DNA of 64,000 nt, from assembly GCF_003012775.1 (NCBI RefSeq), contig NZ_PXYG01000004.1:124001-188000 (forward strand). The letters run 5' to 3'. A model generated the notes under the pieces. It ran no database searches and had not been told where the DNA came from. It saw only the letters and a program-made list of their open reading frames with translations. The stretch comes from Zobellella endophytica (lineage in GTDB: Bacteria > Pseudomonadota > Gammaproteobacteria > Enterobacterales > Aeromonadaceae). Every line of letters begins with the position of its first letter. Positions within the stretch are counted from its first letter, which is position 1. Of this stretch, positions 55,412-62,771 are shown in pieces. Made by a program: the position numbers and the translations under genes.

Positions 55412-56824
55412 ATGAGGGTGCCAAAGCCTTTCCCGGATGAACTCCTGCTTAGCCGCTTGATACGATACGTGACAATGTTCGGTATGCACATAGGTGATTT
55501 TTCGGAAAAGGCTTTTGGAAGCAAGAGAGCCTCGGTACACCCTTTCCTGCCAGCAGGTATTGAGCAGCTTGCTACTCTGATTGGTGAGAATAAAGACGAT
55601 ATTGTTAATGAACAGACGCTGGCCCCGCTGTTTTGCCTGTTTATGCCCAGGTATGCCGCTCAGCTAAGGCGCATGATGCTGGCCTGCGAAGGGGCAAAGG
55701 CGGTCAGATACAGTCAGCTTGCTTCCTTTGGCTCTGGAGAGACACTGTGCCTGAAATGGTGCCCGCTCTGTGCTGGTAATGAGTTACAGCAGCTGGGGGT
55801 GGCCTATTGGCACAGGAGTCATCAAGTCCCGGGAATAACAGCCTGCCCGTTTCACCCTGTGTTGCTGCGCAGAATGCCTCTGGTACGAAGGCAGCGAGTG
55901 ATGGCAGGGTGCCTGCCTGAATATACCGATAGGTACATTTCGGCAGAGCCTTTGGAGACGAGAGTTGCGCACTTTGCTTACGAGCTGTTACAGCTGATCA
56001 CTTGCGAAAGCTGCCAGTTGAATGTGGCCTCGGCATACAGATTAAGGTTGGCGGAGCTGGGATTTATCACAAAGCATGGCAGCGTGCGGCGTGAAGGAGT
56101 CATCAAGGCGTTTATAGCTGCTGCAGAGGAATATCGCGCTGCTGCCGATACGCTACTTCCCCGCCATGCTCAGGACTATCGTTATGTCTCTCAGTTACTG
56201 GATCCAGAGAGTAATCGTCACCCATTTCGGCATCTGCTTTTCTCCAGCTGGCTTTATCGTCAGCCGCAAGACATGCTCGACTACGCCTTACCTTCGGCAA
56301 GCATTTCTGCCGGTAACAAACGAGATAAGCCCCGCACATCCTCAAACGTTGAGCGCAAGTGCCTGAGGTTGCTAAAAGAAAATCGCTCAATGGCTGAAGT
56401 GTCTCGTATCACCGGCAAAAGCCGCTGCTACCTGAAGCGGCTGGCCCAACTCCATGATATCCCGATCACGACCAGGCCCAGAACGCTTACCGAGGAGTGC
56501 AAGCAGCGCATTCTGCGCTTTGCCCAAGCAGGTGTGCACAGAAGCGCGATCTCGAAGCGTTGCGGAATTGGGATTGGCTCGGTGGAGCAGGTGATTTCCA
56601 GTACCCCCGGCTTGGTGGAACGACGCAAGCTGTGCCATTGGGAGTCCATGCGCCGGCGTTGTAGAGTGCAGATCATCAAGTATCGCAACGCTCACCCCGA
56701 AGCACACAGAAAAGACTACAAAAGCCGGTGCAACGCCGCTTTCTTCTGGTTGTACCTCAATGATCGCCTCTGGCTACAGGCTGTACTTCCCGAGCCTGTA
56801 AAGCCCGCCGGGCGCTATGCCTGA
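55412..56824 (+). CDS. tnsD: TniQ/TnsD target-site selector
   Basis: The 470-residue protein begins with the TniQ opening (PFPDELLLSRLIRY). It has a zinc knuckle with Cys117, Cys120, Cys145 and His148 and ends in helix-turn-helix-rich DNA-binding domains (about 320-420, with SMAEVSRITGKSRCYLKRLA). The size and C-terminal DNA-binding part mark it as a TnsD-like, site-specific selector, not a short Cas-linked TniQ. It probably recognises the end of the yhiN-like gene. The ATG at 55412 is preferred; a TTG at 55391 would overlap tnsC. Its base composition is closer to the host than that of tnsABC. Confidence 0.9.
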   Translation: MRVPKPFPDELLLSRLIRYVTMFGMHIGDFSEKAFGSKRASVHPFLPAGIEQLATLIGENKDDIVNEQTLAPLFCLFMPRYAAQLRRMMLACEGAKAVRYSQLASFGSGETLCLKWCPLCAGNELQQLGVAYWHRSHQVPGITACPFHPVLLRRMPLVRRQRVMAGCLPEYTDRYISAEPLETRVAHFAYELLQLITCESCQLNVASAYRLRLAELGFITKHGSVRREGVIKAFIAAAEEYRAAADTLLPRHAQDYRYVSQLLDPESNRHPFRHLLFSSWLYRQPQDMLDYALPSASISAGNKRDKPRTSSNVERKCLRLLKENRSMAEVSRITGKSRCYLKRLAQLHDIPITTRPRTLTEECKQRILRFAQAGVHRSAISKRCGIGIGSVEQVISSTPGLVERRKLCHWESMRRRCRVQIIKYRNAHPEAHRKDYKSRCNAAFFWLYLNDRLWLQAVLPEPVKPAGRYA

Positions 56825-56997
56825 CCCCTTCTCCTTCTGACCGCCTTGTTTGTCGCAGGACAGGCTAGGATTTAAGTCTGTAATTCAGCTACTGCAAAAT
56901 AAAAGTTGACAGATCGGCTCCCTATGAACCAGTATACATACATCGACCTGATTCGTAGCGTTCCTACTGTATTTTTTTTGGGTTGGGTTCATGAGGT

Positions 56998-57021
56998 AGC
57001 GACAGGTGGCAGCCTGTCGCT
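56998..57021 (+). other. hairpin upstream of the unknown cargo gene
   Basis: AGCGACAGG (56998-57006) and CCTGTCGCT (57013-57021) pair perfectly around a 6-nt loop, 42 bp before the 57,064 start. It lies in a 239-bp gap that also contains TTGACA at 56906-56911, a likely -35 element, with TATACA 21 bp on. It may be an operator or leader hairpin controlling the defence operon. Confidence 0.4.
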
Positions 57022-57063
57022 GCATTCAAAGCTAAACGTGAGGTAGTCACAGAGGAGATTTGA

Positions 57064-57480
57064 ATGAAGCAAGCATATCAAACAAACGCAGACCTGCAAG
57101 ACATCAGAGTGGTGAAGCGTATCCATCTGATCCGATCCATAAAGCCCACAGAGGCTGGTGTTCTGAAGCATAGCAACACTGTAGGGGCTGAGCAGCGTGC
57201 AAAGCGTGAGAGATCTGTTTTCCCAGTGCCTGGCAAGATGAAGACCAGTGATGACGCTTTCTTCTGCGCCATAGAGCGGGTTTTAGCACTTTTTAATAAG
57301 CACCATCGCAAGAACCAAAAGAAAGTCACGAGCATAGTTAAAAGCTGGTTTGAGCAGGAGGCTCTGCGTGTTGGCTGGGGAGAAGCGATCTTCTTACCTG
57401 ATACTCAGACGGGCCGAAGTGCTGGATGCATGCTGCGTACTCCGATGAAGAAAGGATCGAGTCATGTCACAAACCACTAA
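57064..57480 (+). CDS. unknown 138-residue protein heading the restriction operon
   Basis: A short, basic protein with no membrane segment or signal peptide. The N-terminal 60 residues are polar and Lys/Arg-rich. The middle (80-110) is predicted helical, with a cluster of His and Lys in NKHHRKNQKK, followed by WFEQEALRVGWGEAIFL. The ATG has a strong AGAGGAG site 7 bp upstream, and the end overlaps the half-size hsdS by 17 bp, so it is a real, co-translated gene. I do not recognise the family. Its place as first gene suggests a regulator or partner of the specificity subunit. Confidence 0.7.
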   Translation: MKQAYQTNADLQDIRVVKRIHLIRSIKPTEAGVLKHSNTVGAEQRAKRERSVFPVPGKMKTSDDAFFCAIERVLALFNKHHRKNQKKVTSIVKSWFEQEALRVGWGEAIFLPDTQTGRSAGCMLRTPMKKGSSHVTNH

Positions 57481-58102
57481 TCTCACGGCACTTGAGGATA
57501 TTGCTGATATTCGAACCGGATTTACCTTTCGGGAAAAAATTGAAGAGGTATCCGTAAGCGAAGGTACGGCCCATGTGGCCCAGATCAAGGATGTAAGGGC
57601 CATGTGGGAAGCTACGAGCTCGTCTCTGATACCAGTCCATCAGCTGCCGCTGATTCGCTGGGAAGGCAAGGATAAGGCGTTTGTGGCTCCCGGAGCTGTG
57701 TTATTGCCGTCCAGAGGCACCAAGGGAGGGTACTTTCGTGCCTCTTGCCTGGTGCCTGATGACGCTGCCTCGCTGCCCACTGTCGTGAGTAGCCAGTTTC
57801 TGGTCATCACCCCGAAAGAGGGAGTGCTACCTGAGTTTTTGTGCTGGTCGCTCAATCGTCCGGCAATGCAATATTGGCTGTCAGAAGGGGCAGGTAGCCA
57901 GGGCACCAACCTTGTGATGTTGAGCACCAAGGTGGCGAGAGAAATAAAACTGGAGATGCCCTCTCTGGTTACTCAACAGAAAATTCTTCGCTTAAACCAG
58001 CTTTGGGAGCAGGAACAACAGCTGACCCAAGCCTTGTTAAAAAATCGAGAAGACATGCTGCAAGGCATGTTTCAGCAACTGCTTCAGGAGAAAAATGTAT
58101 GA
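57464..58102 (+). CDS. half-size HsdS-like specificity subunit
   Basis: The 212-residue protein has one target-recognition domain (about 10-165, with TKGGYFRASCLVP and SEGAGSQGTNL) and one C-terminal coiled-coil helix (170-205). It is therefore half of a standard type I S subunit, which carries two of each. Half-S proteins can dimerise to read a palindromic split site or compete with the full S subunit. Its stop overlaps the hsdM start (ATGA). A complete hsdS lies after hsdM, so the operon has two specificity genes. The domain is not obviously similar to either half of the other HsdS. Confidence 0.82.
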   Translation: MSQTTNLTALEDIADIRTGFTFREKIEEVSVSEGTAHVAQIKDVRAMWEATSSSLIPVHQLPLIRWEGKDKAFVAPGAVLLPSRGTKGGYFRASCLVPDDAASLPTVVSSQFLVITPKEGVLPEFLCWSLNRPAMQYWLSEGAGSQGTNLVMLSTKVAREIKLEMPSLVTQQKILRLNQLWEQEQQLTQALLKNREDMLQGMFQQLLQEKNV

Positions 58103-59637
58103 ACGATAAAATCAATCAGGATCAAATCAACAAGGCGTTGTGGAACGCCTGCGATACCTTCCGTGGCACTATCAGCGCCGACACCTACAAGGATTTCATC
58201 CTGACCATGCTGTTCCTCAAGTACATCTCGGATGTATGGCAGGATCACTACGACGGCTACAAGGCTGAGTATGGCGACGAGCCGGAACTCATTGAAGAGA
58301 TGATGAAAAACGAGCGCTTTGTGCTGCCCCGCGACGCCAGCTTCAACGCCCTGTGGGAACGCCGTCACGAGCCCGGCAACGGCGAGCGCATTGATCAGGC
58401 TCTGCACGCCATTGAGGAAGCCAACGGCACCAAGCTGAAAGACGCCGGCAAGAGCGTGTTTCAGGATATCTCCTTTAACACCGACCGGCTGGGCGAAGAA
58501 AAGCAGAAGAACAGCATTCTGCGCCACCTGCTGGAAGACTTTGCCAAGCCCGAGCTGAACCTCAAACCCAGCCGGGTGGGCGGCCTGGACGTGATCGGCA
58601 ACGCCTATGAATATCTCATCAAGAACTTTGCCGCCAGCGGCGGCCAGAAGGCGGGCGAGTTCTATACCCCGCCCGAGGTGAGTGATTTAATCGCCGCCCT
58701 GCTCGACCCGCAGCCCGGCGACACCATCTGCGACCCGGCCTGTGGCTCCGGCTCGCTGCTGATGAAGTGTGGTCGTAAAATCGAGGCCAATCATAACAGC
58801 CGCCACTATGCCCTGTATGGGCAGGAAGCCATTGGCTCCACCTGGTCACTGGCCAAAATGAACATGTTTCTGCACGGCGAAGACAACCACAAAATCGAGT
58901 GGGGTGACACCATTCGCAACCCCAAGCTGCTGGACAAAAACGGCGATCTCATGCTGTTCGATGTGGTCACCGCCAACCCGCCATTCAGCCTGGACAAATG
59001 GGGTCACGACGAGGCCGAACACGATAAGTTCAGCCGCTTTCGCCGCGGTGTGCCGCCCAAAACCAAGGGTGACTACGCCTTTATTCTGCACATGATAGAA
59101 ACCCTCAAGCCCGGCTCTGGCCGTATGGGTGTGGTGGTGCCTCATGGTGTGCTGTTCCGTGGCTCCAGCGAGGGCAAGATCCGCAAGCAGCTGATTGAAG
59201 AAAACCTGCTGGACGCCGTGATCGGCCTGCCGGAAAAGCTGTTTTACGGCACGGGTATTCCCGCCGCCATTCTGCTATTCAAAAAGCAGAAAGTGGACGA
59301 CAAAGTGCTGTTCATCGACGCCAGCCGTGAGTTCAAGGCCGGCAAGAACCAGAACCAGCTGTCTGAAGAGAACATTCAGAAGATCGTCGCCACCTATCAG
59401 AACGGCGATAACCTGGACAAATACGCCTACCTCGCCAGCCTGGAAGAGATCCGCGAGAACGATTACAACCTCAATATTCCCCGCTATGTCGACACCTTTG
59501 AGGAAGAGGAAGAGATCGATCTGCTGGCGGTGCGCGCCGAGCGTGAACAGCTGAAGGCCCAGCTCAGTGAGCTGGAAGGCGAGATGAATAAATATCTGAA
59601 GGAGCTCGACTACCGATCACAAGGGGGCTTGCAATGA
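58099..59637 (+). CDS. hsdM: type I restriction-modification methyltransferase subunit
   Basis: The 512-residue protein has the helical HsdM N-terminal domain (1-150) and a gamma-type N6-adenine methyltransferase core: FYTPPEVSDLI (189-199), SAM motif DPACGSG (212-218) and catalytic NPPF (293-296). It would methylate adenine in a bipartite site with an S subunit. The start at 58099 is supported by AGGAG 8 bp upstream and the 4-bp overlap with the half-S gene. Its base composition is close to the host, unlike tnsABC. Confidence 0.96.
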   Translation: MNDKINQDQINKALWNACDTFRGTISADTYKDFILTMLFLKYISDVWQDHYDGYKAEYGDEPELIEEMMKNERFVLPRDASFNALWERRHEPGNGERIDQALHAIEEANGTKLKDAGKSVFQDISFNTDRLGEEKQKNSILRHLLEDFAKPELNLKPSRVGGLDVIGNAYEYLIKNFAASGGQKAGEFYTPPEVSDLIAALLDPQPGDTICDPACGSGSLLMKCGRKIEANHNSRHYALYGQEAIGSTWSLAKMNMFLHGEDNHKIEWGDTIRNPKLLDKNGDLMLFDVVTANPPFSLDKWGHDEAEHDKFSRFRRGVPPKTKGDYAFILHMIETLKPGSGRMGVVVPHGVLFRGSSEGKIRKQLIEENLLDAVIGLPEKLFYGTGIPAAILLFKKQKVDDKVLFIDASREFKAGKNQNQLSEENIQKIVATYQNGDNLDKYAYLASLEEIRENDYNLNIPRYVDTFEEEEEIDLLAVRAEREQLKAQLSELEGEMNKYLKELDYRSQGGLQ

Positions 59638-60809
59638 AACTCCCAGCTGATTGGAGCTACAAGCGGTTAGAGGATGTAGTTTCCAGAAAGAAATATGCAA
59701 TGGTTGATGGCCCATTTGGTAGCAATCTGAAGTCAGAGCATTACAAGTCGGAAGGTGTTCCTGTTTTGCAAAGTGGATTTGTTACATCTGGAAAGTTCTC
59801 AGCAGATAAGTATGTCTATGTAGACCAGAAACTATTCGACGAACAAAAAAGAAGTGCCGCTAAAGGTGGTGATATTCTGATGGCAAAGATCGGAGCGCAA
59901 GCTGGACGATGTGCAATCATCCCTCATGATCATCCCGAAGCCATTATTGCGGGAAACTGCCTAAAATTATCTTTTGATGATAACGACACTGAATTTTTTA
60001 GTTTTATACTATATTTCAACTATGAGAGAGACGGTCTCTCAGAGATTAAAACTGAAACTGCGCAGCCAGCCATAAGTTTGAAAAGTTTAAAGGCATACAA
60101 AGTTCCAGTTCCACCACCTCCTGAACAAAAGAAAATCGCTAAAATTCTGTCCATATGGGACAAGGCGATCACCACTACGGAGCAATTGCTGGCCAACAGC
60201 CGCCAGCAGAAAAAGGCCCTGATGCAGCAACTGCTGACCGGCAAACAGCGTCTGCTGAATAAGGATGGAGTGAGGTTTAGTGGGGAGTGGAAATATTTCA
60301 CCTTTCAAGATGCGTTCAAAGTTGTCAACAAAAAATCCGCTCAGGTTAAATCTAATGAATATTTAGAGTCCGGCTCTGTTCCTATTGTCGATCAGGGTCA
60401 AAAAATGATAGCTGGTTACTGTGGGAATGACGAAGTCTATTCAGACATACCCGTGATTGTTTTTGGAGATCATACCAGATGCCTAAAATGGATTGACTTT
60501 ATCTTCTGCCCTGGAGCAGATGGCACTCAAGTTCTCGACACGCAACCAAATATTTTTAATAAATTTGGGTATTACACCTTGCTGAATACTGACATTCCGA
60601 ACCTTGGCTACAGCAGGCATATGCGAGAGTTGAAGGAAAAAGAATTTAAAGTCCCTCTGGATATTGAAGAACAAAAAAAAATCTCTGCCGTGCTGTCCAT
60701 CGCCGATAGAGAAATAGATACTCTACAACAAAAGCTGGATGCACTCAGGCAGGAGAAAAAGGCGCTGATGCAGCAGTTGTTGACGGGTAAACGTCGAGTT
60801 TTGGTTTGA
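59634..60809 (+). CDS. hsdS: full-length type I specificity subunit
   Basis: The 391-residue protein has two target-recognition domains (about 1-150 and 210-350). Each is followed by a near-identical spacer helix containing KKALMQQLLTGK, at about residues 190 and 380. These repeats set the spacing of the two half-sites. The start overlaps hsdM (ATGA). The recognition domains are more AT-rich than the spacers, as expected for exchangeable cassettes. Confidence 0.94.
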   Translation: MKLPADWSYKRLEDVVSRKKYAMVDGPFGSNLKSEHYKSEGVPVLQSGFVTSGKFSADKYVYVDQKLFDEQKRSAAKGGDILMAKIGAQAGRCAIIPHDHPEAIIAGNCLKLSFDDNDTEFFSFILYFNYERDGLSEIKTETAQPAISLKSLKAYKVPVPPPPEQKKIAKILSIWDKAITTTEQLLANSRQQKKALMQQLLTGKQRLLNKDGVRFSGEWKYFTFQDAFKVVNKKSAQVKSNEYLESGSVPIVDQGQKMIAGYCGNDEVYSDIPVIVFGDHTRCLKWIDFIFCPGADGTQVLDTQPNIFNKFGYYTLLNTDIPNLGYSRHMRELKEKEFKVPLDIEEQKKISAVLSIADREIDTLQQKLDALRQEKKALMQQLLTGKRRVLV

Positions 60810-60819
60810 TGGGATAAAG

Positions 60820-62718
60820 ATGAAACTTAGAATTAGCAAAATAAAACTAAGAAATTTCAAAGCATTTAAGAGTATATGCATTACTCCCAATCCAGATTTT
60901 AATATTGTCATTGGAGAGAATAGTGCGGGTAAATCTACTGTTTTTGAAGCTATACACCTTTGGGAGAAATGTTACAAAACATATATACTCGCCTCCAGAA
61001 AAGGGTTTTATAAGGTCAAGAAGTCAACTAATAGATATGTTAATTACCAAGATCTAGACTTTTTACGTATCACCAGTGATGAAGACCTTTTCTATGACCC
61101 CAAAGACGCTGAGTTAGGTAAGTGCTCTGAAATAACGCTCACGTTAAAGAATGAAGAGGGTGATGATGAATTTTGGGATCTCGGTTTTAAAGTAACATGC
61201 CCAACATCAATTGAGAATGCGTTCTTTCGAGTGCAACCTATAGAAGAAAAGCAATTTAGTAACTTTGCTACATCCTTCTGTGGAGATGGAAAATTTTTAG
61301 ATGAAGCGATTTTCATCTACCAAACAAGGCCTGTAGCTGGTGTTCATCAGTATGAACCGTATTACAATGAAGCACAAATAAAAAGGAAAATTCAAAAAGG
61401 TTCTTCGCACGAAGTTCTGAGGAATAAAATAATATCCAAAAGAAGGTCTATTTCTGATTTGGAAGGGAGTATCTCTGAAATACTTGATAAAAAAGTAAAG
61501 TTTGATATACCTAGCCCTGCAAGGAAAGATAAGGATGAGTTTATTCGGCTTGGTGTTTCAATCGATGGGTCAAAGTATTATGATCTCCACTTGCAAGGGA
61601 GTGGCTTTTTGCAAATTGTCGAAATACTATCGACAATTGAGTTTATTGATGCCCCTCTCAAGTTATTATTAGTAGATGAACCTGATTCTCACATCCATAC
61701 TAAGTTACAACAAAGCCTGCTTAGTCATCTAAGAGGGATTGATCATAATCAATTCTTTGTGATTAGTCATAATGACCAGTTTGTCACTAACTCTGAAGAT
61801 GGAGAAGTTTTCTTCCTGAGTGATGAATCGAAGATTAGCGGTCAGTTAGAAGCAATTAACCCGAGTGGTTTTGACATAATAAAAAAATCCTTAGGTGGCG
61901 TGATTATGTCGCTTGAACGGTTGAATCATGCAACACATGTAGTATTTGTTGAAGGTGAAGATGATGCAGAGTATATCAAAAAACTTAACTCAAAGTTAAA
62001 GCAAACATTTCAGCCGGTTGGATGTACTTCACACTCTGTTTTTCTTTCATTACGTGGGAAAGACAATATAACACAAAAAATTGAATATAACCGAAGAACT
62101 CTGATGTCACTTCTTAAAGGTAAAAAGTGGCATGTTGTTTTCGATCGCGACTTTTCTACAAATGATATTGATAAAAGACTTAAGGAGATGTTAGGAAATA
62201 AAGGCTGTACTCCTTATAGTCATGATGGTTACTGTATAGAGTCGGTGTTATTTTCAAACAATATTATCCTTAAAGATTACTTGTGTTCATTGATTCCTGA
62301 TGTTAGAACTGAATGCGTCTCTATTTTTACAGATAATTGGATGAGGCAGTTGGAGCGTGATATTCACGATATGAGTAGTTCTCTAAATAAAGAGATAGAG
62401 GTTAAATTTAATGGTCAGAAAAATAATAGACCAGAATTTGATAACCTTAACTTTATTGATGTTGTTCGATCTTGGAAGGATGATGGCGTATTCAAGCCTG
62501 AAAGAGTAATGTCGAAGTCGTTAATAAAAAAATTCGTCATGGATTTAGAGTGTGAAATGGGGGTATCTTTATTCTTGAGAGGGTCAAATCACGACGATGA
62601 AGTAGCATCCAAGTTGTTAAGTAACTATTTTGATTACATTAAATCACTGGATGATTTGTTTTCTTCGTTTAAAAGGCTGATGTTGCAGCTTGGAGTTTTA
62701 CCTGAGAGTAAAATTTGA
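60820..62718 (+). CDS. OLD-family ATPase/TOPRIM nuclease within the hsd operon
   Basis: The 632-residue protein has an ABC/SMC-type ATPase head: FKAFKS, Walker A GENSAGKST (32-40) and Walker B LLLVDEPDSH with Asp286-Glu287, plus SHNDQF. A C-terminal TOPRIM domain has its catalytic Glu378 in FVEGEDDAEYI and a DxD-like VFDRDF near 445. OLD-type proteins are nucleases that often defend against phage. It starts 10 bp after hsdS and lies before hsdR, so it is probably made with the restriction system. It is very AT-rich, a sign of separate acquisition. No UvrD-like partner (Gabija) is adjacent. Confidence 0.88.
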   Translation: MKLRISKIKLRNFKAFKSICITPNPDFNIVIGENSAGKSTVFEAIHLWEKCYKTYILASRKGFYKVKKSTNRYVNYQDLDFLRITSDEDLFYDPKDAELGKCSEITLTLKNEEGDDEFWDLGFKVTCPTSIENAFFRVQPIEEKQFSNFATSFCGDGKFLDEAIFIYQTRPVAGVHQYEPYYNEAQIKRKIQKGSSHEVLRNKIISKRRSISDLEGSISEILDKKVKFDIPSPARKDKDEFIRLGVSIDGSKYYDLHLQGSGFLQIVEILSTIEFIDAPLKLLLVDEPDSHIHTKLQQSLLSHLRGIDHNQFFVISHNDQFVTNSEDGEVFFLSDESKISGQLEAINPSGFDIIKKSLGGVIMSLERLNHATHVVFVEGEDDAEYIKKLNSKLKQTFQPVGCTSHSVFLSLRGKDNITQKIEYNRRTLMSLLKGKKWHVVFDRDFSTNDIDKRLKEMLGNKGCTPYSHDGYCIESVLFSNNIILKDYLCSLIPDVRTECVSIFTDNWMRQLERDIHDMSSSLNKEIEVKFNGQKNNRPEFDNLNFIDVVRSWKDDGVFKPERVMSKSLIKKFVMDLECEMGVSLFLRGSNHDDEVASKLLSNYFDYIKSLDDLFSSFKRLMLQLGVLPESKI

Positions 62719-62771
62719 TAAATCGGTAAAGTTGGATGTTGTTGGGCACCAACAAGCAGAAAGAGTTAATA

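Noticed and set aside
60820-62718. Gabija system (GajA)
   Set aside because: The protein has the OLD layout of ATPase plus TOPRIM, but no UvrD-type GajB follows; the next gene is HsdR.
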